Assembly (NCBI GenBank): GCA_949298805.1
Contig: CASFXY010000003.1
Location: 22,868-86,867, forward strand
Origin: an uncultured bacterium
Lineage (GTDB): Bacteria > Cyanobacteriota > Vampirovibrionia > Gastranaerophilales > Gastranaerophilaceae
DNA: 64,000 bases
Direction: 5' to 3'
The position numbers were made by a program, and so were the translations under genes. The notes under the pieces were generated by a model. That model had not been told where the DNA came from. It searched no databases and saw only the letters and a program-made list of their open reading frames with translations. Shown in pieces: positions 53,973-61,837 of this stretch (position 1 is the stretch's first letter; the number at the start of each line of letters is the position of its first letter).

Positions 53973-54530
53973 ATGAATAATTTATTTATTGATAAAGAAA
54001 TTAAATATACAGGCAGAGAGTTATCGCCACATTGGATTTATAAGAACTTTAATATCTGTGGTGATTGTATAGTAGCGTTTGTGGGCGAAGTTGATGTAAA
54101 ACTTGACGAAATGGTTGATATTGAAGATGTAATAAACATTGAACCTATTTCGTCCAAAAAAATGCTTAATTTTATAATTGAATGTTTTGATTGTTCCTTA
54201 TCCGAAATGGTTTGGCGACAAAGGCTTTTTATGTCAATAATTAAAGAAACACTTGAACAATACGGTAAACAGGTTGTACGAAAAGGCGACGATTTATTTT
54301 TTGAAGGCAAAAAGCTTTCTGTTTCAATTGCTACAAAATCAATAACTTCGACACTTGTTCATACTGCGCTAAATATTGTAAGTGAAGGTGCGCCTATTGA
54401 AGTTTCGTCATTGTCGGGTATGGGTATTGACAACCCTAAAAAATTAGCTCAAGATATTATGAGTTATTTTTGCGAAGAAGTCAAAAGTGTTTATATGGCA
54501 AAATGCAAGGTAAGGGGTGTGATTGATTAA
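53973..54530 (+). CDS. DUF366-family protein
   Basis: 185 residues from ATG 53973 (GTG 53967 is the alternative). The sequence (e.g. YTGRELSPHWIYKNFNICGD, DFILECFD-like NFIIECFDCSL, and SIATKSITSTLVHTALNIV) matches my recollection of the DUF366 family, whose biochemical role is not established. Its position beside queC suggests an accessory role in deazaguanine or tRNA modification. It is coupled to the SPOR gene by a TAATG overlap. Confidence 0.7.
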   Translation: MNNLFIDKEIKYTGRELSPHWIYKNFNICGDCIVAFVGEVDVKLDEMVDIEDVINIEPISSKKMLNFIIECFDCSLSEMVWRQRLFMSIIKETLEQYGKQVVRKGDDLFFEGKKLSVSIATKSITSTLVHTALNIVSEGAPIEVSSLSGMGIDNPKKLAQDIMSYFCEEVKSVYMAKCKVRGVID

Positions 54531-55246
54531 TGAACATGAATTCTCCCGATTATCTTACGTATAAAAAAAGTAAAATTAATCCGCAAATTGAACAAAAGAA
54601 ACGTGCTTCAAGGTACAGAATTGCTTTTTGGGTTTTTGTAATTACTTTTTCCGTTATATTTGCAACGGTTGTTCAGATTGTAAGAAAGTATGCAACAAGA
54701 ATTGATATTGAATATGATAGAAATATAGATGCTTCAAGTGCCCAGATTGATAATTCGATACTCTCGCAAGGTTTTGCCTCTGATGCTAAAAGATTGATTG
54801 ACAAGCGTCTTAAGCTTATACAACTTGAAGAAAATGCTCCCAATGAAGCAAAAATTATTTCAAGTGATAAAGAAAATAACGAAGTAATTGATCTTGAGCA
54901 ATACGCTCAAATTAAGGAATCCGGCGGGGAACCTGAAGACAGTTATGCGGATAGTCAGATTGACACAAAAAAACCTCAGGATGTCGGAGAAAAACAAATC
55001 AATGGTCAAAGTTCCAATATTGCGGTTTATTCAAAAGTTTTAATAGGCAAGTATGCTACCTTTGAAGATGCTCGTGCGGCTCAAGAGTCAGTTAGGGAAG
55101 CAAATCAAGGCACGACACCTTTTATAAGAAAAGTTGGTGACATATACGCATTGCAGGTCGGCTCTTATCAGGATTTGACTACGGCGAAACAGGTGGCTTC
55201 AAGGTTTAGAGCTGAAGATTTTGATGTTTGGATATATCAACAATAA
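54530..55246 (+). CDS. Single-pass membrane protein with SPOR domain
   Basis: 238 residues: a short basic cytoplasmic part, one membrane segment (about 30-50, IAFWVFVITFSVIFATVVQI), a long acidic linker (55-165) and a C-terminal SPOR domain (about 168-238, VLIGKYATFEDARAAQ ... VGSYQDLTTAKQVASRFRAE). SPOR domains bind denuded glycan strands at the division septum, so it is probably a division or peptidoglycan-associated protein. The start overlaps the DUF366 stop by 1 bp. Confidence 0.85.
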   Translation: MNMNSPDYLTYKKSKINPQIEQKKRASRYRIAFWVFVITFSVIFATVVQIVRKYATRIDIEYDRNIDASSAQIDNSILSQGFASDAKRLIDKRLKLIQLEENAPNEAKIISSDKENNEVIDLEQYAQIKESGGEPEDSYADSQIDTKKPQDVGEKQINGQSSNIAVYSKVLIGKYATFEDARAAQESVREANQGTTPFIRKVGDIYALQVGSYQDLTTAKQVASRFRAEDFDVWIYQQ

Positions 55247-55337
55247 ACAGTTTTTATTCTTAATATTTCCGTGCTTGATTTTTAATATTTTTATTTTATT
55301 ATTAAACTAAGACACTATCACTTGAAAGGATGCACAA

Positions 55338-55529
55338 ATGTCAATAGTTTGCGAAATATGCGGAAAAAAATCAATTAAAGCAGCAAAAATTTCGTTCTCT
55401 CATAAACAACATGTACACAGACAACTCCCTAACCTTCACACTGTAAAGGCAAATATCAACGGTGTTGTTAAAAGAGTGCGCGCTTGCTCGTCTTGTATCA
55501 GAGCCGGTAAAGTTAAAAAAGCTATATAA
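55338..55529 (+). CDS. rpmB: 50S ribosomal protein L28, zinc-binding form
   Basis: 63 residues. CEICGK near the N-terminus and CSSCIRAGKV near the C-terminus form the four-cysteine zinc ribbon of the C+ type of L28, with the family's SFSHKQHVHRQLPNLHTVK between them. A GAAAGGA RBS and its own terminator at 55553 suggest a single-gene transcript. Confidence 0.95.
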   Translation: MSIVCEICGKKSIKAAKISFSHKQHVHRQLPNLHTVKANINGVVKRVRACSSCIRAGKVKKAI

Positions 55530-55552
55530 TTCCGTATTTCAATTAATTTTTA

Positions 55553-55582
55553 AAAAAACGACCCGACAAAGGTCGTTTTTTT
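55553..55582 (+). terminator. Terminator of rpmB
   Basis: AAAAAACGACC pairs with GGTCGTTTTTT across a 7-nt loop, about 25 nt after the rpmB stop. Confidence 0.75.
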
Positions 55583-55637
55583 AAAAGCAATTTTTCAGAC
55601 ATGAATGTTTTTATTAATACATATAAGGAGAGAGTTT

Positions 55638-56066
55638 ATGTCTGATTATGGTTCATATAGGTTTATGGGTTTTTGGTTTCAGCCTGATCCTGTTCCAATG
55701 GAAGAAGCCAGACCGTTTGGTAATAACGGTTTTTTAAAGAAGTATTGGAATTCTGATACTTATACACAAATGCCTTCAAACTCTATGCCAAATTTGTTCG
55801 AAAATTATTATAACTTTAATTTTGATGGCACTAATTATCAAAATCTATATAGTTATGGACAAGTTATAGATAATTATTCTAAGGCGGTTGAGGATTATAA
55901 AGGAGATACCGATACAAACGAAAATAATTCTACTGTTTCCGGTGAGTCATCAATTAACTTGAATTCTCCAAACATTAGCAACGACAATTCAAGTATAAAT
56001 TTAAGCGAAAATAATTCTTTTATGCGAATAGACTACAGCAGTTATTTTAGCTCAATTTTTAATTAG
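55638..56066 (+). CDS. Asn/Ser/Tyr-rich hypothetical protein
   Basis: 142 residues from ATG 55638, chosen for its AAGGAGAGAG RBS. Composition is strongly biased: aromatic-rich first half (YRFMGFWFQPDPVP, ENYYNFNFDG) and Asn/Ser-rich second half (NISNDNSSINLSENNS). No signal peptide or membrane segment. I recognise no family; it could be a disordered or surface-associated protein. Its end overlaps the convergent rex by 8 bp. Confidence 0.6.
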   Translation: MSDYGSYRFMGFWFQPDPVPMEEARPFGNNGFLKKYWNSDTYTQMPSNSMPNLFENYYNFNFDGTNYQNLYSYGQVIDNYSKAVEDYKGDTDTNENNSTVSGESSINLNSPNISNDNSSINLSENNSFMRIDYSSYFSSIFN

Positions 56067-56679
56067 AAATTTTATACGAGAAGTGCAAGAAATTTCCCAT
56101 AAGATTTTCATTCCACACTTCTATGCCTTTTGGAACATCAAGAACGGATGGGGAAAAGTTCCATATATATTTTATATTTGATTTAACCAGAAGATTTGCC
56201 GTTTGCTGTGCGGCAGTTCTGGGAACAGTTAATAATGCCATTTGAACACCCATTTTTTCCGCAAGCTCGGGCAATTTTGAAATATGATAAACCTCTTTTT
56301 TATTAACGGTAACTCCGACTTTAAGTGTGTCATTGTCAAAAAGAGCCAATACATTTAGCCCGTAGTTTAAAAAATTGTCATATTTTGCAAGTGCAAGCCC
56401 CAAGTTGCCTGCGCCAATAATAAAAGCGTTTTTCGGATGTTCAAAACCCAGAGTTTTTTCTATTGCTTTTTTTAAATCTTCTACAAGATAGCCAACACGG
56501 GACTTTCCGCTATTTTGCAGAAGGGATATATCTTTTCTTACCTGAGAATCGTCTATTTTTAATAAATTAGCAATTTGAGATGAAGTAATTGTATCTGTTT
56601 TTGAAGCAATAAAATCATTCAAAATACAATGATAAAGCGTAAGGCGATTTATTGTTTTATCTGAAATTTTTTCTTTCAT
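56059..56679 (-). CDS. rex: Redox-sensing transcriptional repressor Rex
   Basis: NADH/NAD+-sensing repressor of fermentation genes. 206 residues from ATG 56679: an N-terminal winged helix (RLTLYHCILNDFIA, ITSSQIANLLKIDDSQVRKD, GKSRVGYLV), the NAD-binding Rossmann motif FIIGAGNLGLALAKY (near 96), and a C-terminal dimer helix. An upstream TTG start (56706) would lie inside a terminator hairpin, so I reject it. The gene follows the split adhE, whose promoter carries a Rex operator, giving a feedback module. Confidence 0.93.
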   Translation of the reverse strand: MKEKISDKTINRLTLYHCILNDFIASKTDTITSSQIANLLKIDDSQVRKDISLLQNSGKSRVGYLVEDLKKAIEKTLGFEHPKNAFIIGAGNLGLALAKYDNFLNYGLNVLALFDNDTLKVGVTVNKKEVYHISKLPELAEKMGVQMALLTVPRTAAQQTANLLVKSNIKYIWNFSPSVLDVPKGIEVWNENLMGNFLHFSYKISN

Positions 56680-56684
56680 AGCTT

Positions 56685-56723
56685 TAAAAAATATCGGATA
56701 GCACAAATTGTACTATCCGATAT
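56685..56723 (-). terminator. Terminator between adh and rex
   Basis: An 11-bp perfect stem, ATATCGGATAG (56691-56701) with CTATCCGATAT (56713-56723), is followed by TTTTTT on the minus strand. It sits 9 nt after the alcohol dehydrogenase stop and 6 nt before the chosen rex ATG. Confidence 0.75.
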
Positions 56724-56731
56724 GGTTTTTT

Positions 56732-58081
56732 CTAAACTTCGCCATTGTAGGCTTTAATATACATTTCCCTGATTTCTTTCATTAAAGGATATGCAGGGTT
56801 TGCACCTGTACATTGATCGTCAAATGCAAGCTCAACAAGATTATCTAATTTTGCATAGAATTCTTCTTCGCTTACACCCATATCTCTTATTGAAAGAGGT
56901 ATTTCAAGTTCTTTTTTCAGGTTTGTAATTGCGTTAATTAATAAATTAACTTTTTCATCTTCGCTGTTACCACCTAATCCCAGATTATCAGCTACTTGGG
57001 CATATTTTGTTTTAGCGTTGGGGAACTTGTATTGAGGGAATGCTGCTTGTTTTCTTGGACAATCGTTAGAATTGAAACGAATTACTTGATTTAACAATAA
57101 TGCGTTTGCAATACCGTGAGGAATGTTGAATGCTGCACCCAATTTGTGAGCCATTGAGTGGCAAACACCCAAGAAAGCGTTAGCAAATGCCATACCTGCA
57201 AGTGCTGATGCATAGTGAATTTTTTCTCTTGCGATAGGATCGTCTTTGCCAAATTTATAAGAACGAGGCAAGTATCTAAATATAAGCTTAGCTGCTTCAA
57301 GAGCAGGTGAGTTTGTGAAGTTTGTAGCCATTGAGCTTGCGTAAGCTTCTAAGGCGTGGCTTAGTGCATCAATACCTGATGCTGCACAAAGACCTTTTGG
57401 CATGGAATCTACAAAATTCGGGTCGATAATTGCCATCTCAGGAGTTAGGGCATAATCTGCAAGAGGGTATTTGATATGCGTTTTGTCATCTGTGATAACC
57501 GCAAAAGGTGTAACCTCGGAGCCAGTACCTGATGTTGTAGGAATTGCAACCATTGTAGCTTTTTTGCCAAGAGCAGGAAGGTCGCAAATTCTTTTTCTGA
57601 TGTCCATAAATCTCATTGCAACATCATCAAAGACCGTTTCCGGTTGTTCATACATTAACCAGATAACTTTAGCTGCATCAATCGGCGAACCGCCGCCAAG
57701 AGCTATAATTACATCAGGTTTATATACGTTAACCATTTGCATTGCTTCATTAATTGTTGATAATGTCGGATCGGGTTTTACATCAAAGAATATTTGGAAG
57801 TCTACCCCAATTTCCTCTAATACTTTTGTTACATTATAAACAGTGCCTGAATCAAACAGATATCTATCCGTTACGATAAACGCTCTTTGTCTGCCTTTTA
57901 ATTCACGAAGTGCCAAATCGGTTGCACCACGTTTAAAGTAAACTTTTGGCGGAACTTTAAACCATAACATGTTTTCTCTCCTTTCGGCTACTGTTTTGTA
58001 GTTTAATAAGTGTTTAATACCGACGTTTTCGCTTACTGCGTTACCGCCCCATGAACCGCAACCGATTGTCACCAATTGCAC
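56732..58081 (-). CDS. adhE: Iron-dependent alcohol dehydrogenase (AdhE C-terminal half)
   Basis: Reduces acetaldehyde to ethanol with NADH. 449 residues read from GTG 58081, but residues 1-37 ([22 protein letters not shown] to ERREN) are AdhE linker sequence, not a normal N-terminus. The domain is intact: GGGSPIDAAKVIW, TTSGTGSEVTPFAVITD, and the iron-binding segment with HSMAHKLGAAFNIPHG. It overlaps the aldehyde dehydrogenase frame by 41 bp in another frame, so a single adhE appears split by a deletion. An internal ATG at 57970 with AAAGGAGAG could start the domain alone. Confidence 0.9.
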   Translation of the reverse strand: MQLVTIGCGSWGGNAVSENVGIKHLLNYKTVAERRENMLWFKVPPKVYFKRGATDLALRELKGRQRAFIVTDRYLFDSGTVYNVTKVLEEIGVDFQIFFDVKPDPTLSTINEAMQMVNVYKPDVIIALGGGSPIDAAKVIWLMYEQPETVFDDVAMRFMDIRKRICDLPALGKKATMVAIPTTSGTGSEVTPFAVITDDKTHIKYPLADYALTPEMAIIDPNFVDSMPKGLCAASGIDALSHALEAYASSMATNFTNSPALEAAKLIFRYLPRSYKFGKDDPIAREKIHYASALAGMAFANAFLGVCHSMAHKLGAAFNIPHGIANALLLNQVIRFNSNDCPRKQAAFPQYKFPNAKTKYAQVADNLGLGGNSEDEKVNLLINAITNLKKELEIPLSIRDMGVSEEEFYAKLDNLVELAFDDQCTGANPAYPLMKEIREMYIKAYNGEV

Positions 58082-59333
58082 CTTGTGAAGCGGGTGAATT
58101 GATTAAAATCCTACCTGTGTGCAGAGCTTTTGCAAATTTTTCAATTCTTTCTCTTTTTCTTTCGTCAGTATACAGAACTGATGTATGACCTGCGCCGCCT
58201 GCATCAACAAGAGTGAATGCGATATTTACCGCATCATCAAAGTCACAAGCTCTGTACATTGCAAGAACAGGTGATAATTTTTCATGCGCAAAAGGTTCAT
58301 CCATTGAATAATCACTAACTTCTCCAATTAATACTTTTGCATCTTCGGGTACTTCAAAACCTGCCATTTGAGCAATTTTGTAAGCGGGTTGACCGACGAT
58401 AGCCGCATTTAATCTGCCTTCAGGGAACATTGTGTTTCTTAGTGCCTGTTTTTGGTCTTCGTTACAGAAATATGCACCTCTGTATACCAATTCTTTTTTA
58501 ATTTCTTCATAAACACTGTCAACAGCAATAATAGCTTGTTCTGATGCACAAACAACTCCGTTATCAAACGTTTTTGATAAAAGAATTGAAGAAACTGCCA
58601 TTTTTATATTTGCTGTTTCGTCAATGATAGCAGGAGTATTGCCGGGTCCTACACCAAGAGCGGGTTTGCCTGATGAATAAGCCGCTTTAACCATGCCGGG
58701 ACCACCTGTTGCTAAAATCATATCAATTTTAGGATGGTGCATTAATTGATTTGATAATTCAACCGTAGGTTCATCAACCCACCCTATGATATCTTTTGGT
58801 GCGCCTGCAGCAACAGCTGCATCAAGAACAATTTGAGCAGCTTTTATTGTGGCCTTTTTAGCTCTGGGGTGTGGGGAGAAAACAATTGCATTTCTTGTTT
58901 TCAGGGCAATTAATGATTTAAAAATAGCGGTTGAAGTCGGGTTTGTGGTAGGTACGATACCTGCCAAAACGCCAATCGGCTCTGCAACTTTCTTAATACC
59001 GTTAACTTTATCTTCTTCTATTATGCCGCAAGTTTTGCAGTTTTTATATTTATTGTAAATGTATTCGGAAGCAAAGTGGTTTTTAATTACTTTATCTTCA
59101 ACAATACCCATGCCTGATTCTTCATGGGCCATTTTTGCAAGAGGAATTCTTGCTTTATTTGCAGCTAGTGCCGCAGCTCTAAAGATTTTGTCGACTTGTT
59201 CTTGGGTGTAAGTTGCATAAACTTTTTGTGCAACTTTTGCTCTTTCAATAACCTGATCTAAATCTTCAGCGCTTGTAACCGGTCGGCGTTCTTCGCCTTG
59301 GACCTTTTCAAGTTCCATGTTTTCTTGTGTCAT
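58041..59333 (-). CDS. adhE: CoA-acylating aldehyde dehydrogenase (AdhE N-terminal half)
   Basis: Reduces acetyl-CoA to acetaldehyde. 430 residues from ATG 59333 (AAGGAG upstream); an in-frame ATG at 59393 also has GGAG and would add 20 residues. Motifs: [50 protein letters not shown], and catalytic Cys in NGVVCASEQ. It ends [12 protein letters not shown] and then eight non-homologous residues to a TAA, at the exact place where AdhE continues into its linker and alcohol dehydrogenase. The Rex-type operator and promoter lie upstream. Confidence 0.93.
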   Translation of the reverse strand: MTQENMELEKVQGEERRPVTSAEDLDQVIERAKVAQKVYATYTQEQVDKIFRAAALAANKARIPLAKMAHEESGMGIVEDKVIKNHFASEYIYNKYKNCKTCGIIEEDKVNGIKKVAEPIGVLAGIVPTTNPTSTAIFKSLIALKTRNAIVFSPHPRAKKATIKAAQIVLDAAVAAGAPKDIIGWVDEPTVELSNQLMHHPKIDMILATGGPGMVKAAYSSGKPALGVGPGNTPAIIDETANIKMAVSSILLSKTFDNGVVCASEQAIIAVDSVYEEIKKELVYRGAYFCNEDQKQALRNTMFPEGRLNAAIVGQPAYKIAQMAGFEVPEDAKVLIGEVSDYSMDEPFAHEKLSPVLAMYRACDFDDAVNIAFTLVDAGGAGHTSVLYTDERKRERIEKFAKALHTGRILINSPASQGAIGDNRLRFMGR

Positions 59334-59411
59334 GTTGTTCTCCTTATTACATAGCTCTTTTTTAGATTGTTTTTTTATAAAACCAAAAATCATTAATTCT
59401 CCGATTTTTAT

Positions 59412-59462
59412 TTGTGATTTATTTCACAATAAGATTTTAAAACAAATTTTCTTAAATTGCAA
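59412..59462 (-). promoter_or_regulatory. adhE promoter with Rex operator
   Basis: On the minus strand: -35 TTGCAA (59457-59462), 17-bp spacer, -10 TAAAAT (59434-59439), then a perfect inverted repeat TTGTGA-N6-TCACAA (59412-59429), which fits the Rex consensus TTGTGAA-N4-TTCACAA. The operator covers the predicted transcription start, so Rex binding would block initiation. A second, weaker dyad, GTGT-N7-ACAC-like, lies at 59463-59477. Confidence 0.75.
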
Positions 59463-59567
59463 GTGTATTTTTTACACATCTTAAAAACTTTACATAATTT
59501 TAATATCAAGTTAACAACTTTTTACTTTGAGTTTTTGATTTTTTTGATAAAATGAGTTTGGTGAAGT

Positions 59568-60569
59568 ATGATAAATCAAATCACTTTAAGCGATATATTT
59601 ATGGTTCTGGGCTTTTCGCTCTCGCTTTATTCATGCGTTTCTAATGATGTCATACAGACACTCGGAACATTTTTAAGTTCAAATCGCGATAAATCCGCCT
59701 TTGTAATCTGGCTTTTTGCTGGTAGCGTGCTTGTTATAACTTTTGTTTTGGGGTGGTTAATTAATGATGGCGATATGTCCTTTGGTCGTTTGGCAAGGAT
59801 TCCTTTTGCCGAGCATTTTTACTGGTGGCATGTTCTGCCCCCCGTAATTTTGATTTTAATGACACGAAAAGGCATGCCTGTTTCTACAACATTTTTAATT
59901 TTGAGTGTTTTTTCTTCCTCTACTGTTATAAGTTTAATGCTTGCTAAGTCTTTTATGGGTTATCTGCTTGCTTTTTTGGCTTCGATAGTCTTGTATTTTA
60001 TAATTGCGCGACCTTTGGAAAAGAAGTTTCTTTACACAAGAGATAAAAAAGTTTCTAAGTGGTGGCATGTGGCAAAATGGTCTGCAACCGCTTTTTTGTG
60101 GTCACAATGGTTAATGCAGGATGCTGCAAATTTATTTGTTTATTTGCCAAGAAAGTTAGATTTTATTGAAATGGTTGTTTCCCTTTGCATGTTTCTGACT
60201 TTTTTGGGTTGGGTTGCATACAAAAGGGGTGGCGAAATTCAAAATATTGTGAAATTAAAAACAAATACGCAAGATATTCGTTCGGCAACAATTATTGATT
60301 TTGTTTATGCTTTTATTCTTTTGTATTTTCAAAATGTAAACAATGTTCCAATGTCAACAACTTGGGTGTTTATAGGTCTTTTGGCAGGTCGCGAAATTGC
60401 TATGTATAACAGGATTCGTTTTGAAACTCAGAAAAAAGTATATAAGCATGTTGCCAAGGATTTTACAAAAACTCTTTTGGGGTTAGTTATTTCAATTGTT
60501 GTGGTAAGCATAATTAATCATTTTGAATTAATTAAACAAGTGATTTACACATATTTGCATCTTGATTAA
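59568..60569 (+). CDS. PiT-like inorganic phosphate/anion transporter
   Basis: 333 residues with about nine membrane segments. The inverted-repeat signatures of the PiT family are recognisable: SNDVIQTLGTFLSS in the first half, GMPVSTTFLILSVFSSSTV, and NNVPMSTTWVFIGLLAGRE in the second. PiT proteins carry Pi with H+ or Na+. The sequence is divergent, so the substrate is uncertain. It is divergently transcribed from adhE. The C-terminal 38 bp overlap the convergent Fe-S gene. Confidence 0.7.
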   Translation: MINQITLSDIFMVLGFSLSLYSCVSNDVIQTLGTFLSSNRDKSAFVIWLFAGSVLVITFVLGWLINDGDMSFGRLARIPFAEHFYWWHVLPPVILILMTRKGMPVSTTFLILSVFSSSTVISLMLAKSFMGYLLAFLASIVLYFIIARPLEKKFLYTRDKKVSKWWHVAKWSATAFLWSQWLMQDAANLFVYLPRKLDFIEMVVSLCMFLTFLGWVAYKRGGEIQNIVKLKTNTQDIRSATIIDFVYAFILLYFQNVNNVPMSTTWVFIGLLAGREIAMYNRIRFETQKKVYKHVAKDFTKTLLGLVISIVVVSIINHFELIKQVIYTYLHLD

Positions 60570-61638
60570 TTTCTTTTTCTTGTTTTATTCGAATGTTGCA
60601 ATATCTATTTATAAAGTCATTTAAATCCATAACTTTTGGAATTTTTACATTTTTTCTAAATATTTTGTTTATAAACATGGAAAAAGCCAAACTCCAAAGG
60701 CAGGTGGGGCAAGAAGTAAGAACAATATCCGCATTTGTGTTTATTACATTGCATGCTTTTTTCATTGAAATTAAGTAGGCAATTTTAGGATGTCTTATAA
60801 AAAAATCTCCGCCAAAACCGCAGCAGTCATCCGCATTTTGCATTTTTTTGTATTTAATATTCTTGATTGAATTTAAGATATTTTCAATTTCCTCAATATT
60901 AATTCCGGAGTTTTTTAGATGGCAAGGTAGATGATAAGTAATGGTTATGCTTTTTTGTGAATAAAACTCTGTGCTTTTGTAAAAATCGGTGTAAAATACA
61001 AGTTTATCTTTGTTTTTTGGGTTTTTGAACGAGTAATTTTTTACCGTGCTGTAACATGTCGCACAATCAAAGATGACCAAATCCGCGTTTTCAATGATTT
61101 TTTCGTTATAATAAGAAAAATCCTTATAAACATCTGCCCTGCCTTTGCTTAGGTATGGCATTGCGCAGCATTTGAAGTTTCCGTTTTTAAACTTTATTCC
61201 TTTTATTTCAAGCTTTTTTTTAAGTTTTTTTGCAATACAACCTTCAAAATAAAGTATTCTTGATTCTTTTTTGTATTTTGGAGTTTTTTTGAAAAACGAA
61301 AAGAGTCCAAGAATTGATAATTTCAGATTAAATATAAAAGCTGAGTTTAAAAATTTACCTAAAGTATTTAATTGTTTCTCTTTGCAAAAAACTTCGACAG
61401 TGTGAACTCCTGACGGGCAATTGAGCTTGCACTTTCCGCAGTTCAGACATAAATCAAGATTGTTTAATATCTTGGAATTTAATGCCAAATCACCTTTTTT
61501 AAGCCCCCATATCTGCATAAGTTTTCCACGTGCATTATTTTTTTCGTTTTTGGTTTCTTTGTATACGGGGCAAACGCCTTGACATAAGCCGCAACGTGAG
61601 CATTTTAATATATTTTGTTTTATTTCGTCATCTTGCAT
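60532..61638 (-). CDS. GlcF-like (Fe-S)-binding oxidoreductase subunit
   Basis: 368 residues from ATG 61638. Two N-terminal 4Fe-4S motifs, CSRCGLCQGVCPVYK and CLNCGKCKLNCPSGV; a middle region with YFEGCIAKKL and FDCATCYSTVKN; and a C-terminal CCG motif, DDCCGFGGDF. This is the GlcF/HdrB-type architecture of the iron-sulfur subunit of glycolate or lactate oxidases, but no FAD-linked partner (GlcD/LldE) is adjacent. No RBS is visible; a TATACT element lies 6 nt before the ATG. Confidence 0.87.
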   Translation of the reverse strand: MQDDEIKQNILKCSRCGLCQGVCPVYKETKNEKNNARGKLMQIWGLKKGDLALNSKILNNLDLCLNCGKCKLNCPSGVHTVEVFCKEKQLNTLGKFLNSAFIFNLKLSILGLFSFFKKTPKYKKESRILYFEGCIAKKLKKKLEIKGIKFKNGNFKCCAMPYLSKGRADVYKDFSYYNEKIIENADLVIFDCATCYSTVKNYSFKNPKNKDKLVFYTDFYKSTEFYSQKSITITYHLPCHLKNSGINIEEIENILNSIKNIKYKKMQNADDCCGFGGDFFIRHPKIAYLISMKKACNVINTNADIVLTSCPTCLWSLAFSMFINKIFRKNVKIPKVMDLNDFINRYCNIRIKQEKEINQDANMCKSLV

Positions 61639-61658
61639 AATTGTAGTATAATTCAACT

Positions 61659-61829
61659 ATGAAACAAGCTCAATCTGTTCTTGAATTTACTATAATAGTT
61701 GCTTTTGTACTTGTGTTTGTAAGTATTTTTTTAAATACATTCAGGTTCAAAGGTATTGAGCAAAAAGCAACATTTGGAGTAATGGAGTCAAATTCTAATA
61801 CAGTAGTGGTACCTCCAATGACACCATAG
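61659..61829 (+). CDS. Tiny pilin-like membrane peptide
   Basis: 56 residues: MKQAQSVLEFTIIVAFVLVF followed by more hydrophobic sequence to about residue 27, then a polar tail. A short polar lead, a Q-S-x-x-E-F/Y motif at the start of a membrane helix, and small size recall Flp/TadE-type or class III pilins. Expected cleavage would lie before the hydrophobic segment. No RBS is present; TATAAT at 61647-61652 would put transcription start at the ATG itself (leaderless). The dehydrogenase gene follows 8 bp later. Confidence 0.5.
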   Translation: MKQAQSVLEFTIIVAFVLVFVSIFLNTFRFKGIEQKATFGVMESNSNTVVVPPMTP

Positions 61830-61837
61830 GAGATATA

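Noticed and set aside
56680..56706. TTG start for rex at 56706
   Set aside because: The codons lie inside the terminator hairpin; the family's N-terminus fits ATG 56679 better.
58041..58081. Programmed frameshift joining the two AdhE halves
   Set aside because: No slippery heptamer or downstream stimulatory structure is visible, and the linker residues are missing, so a frameshift alone would not restore a normal AdhE.
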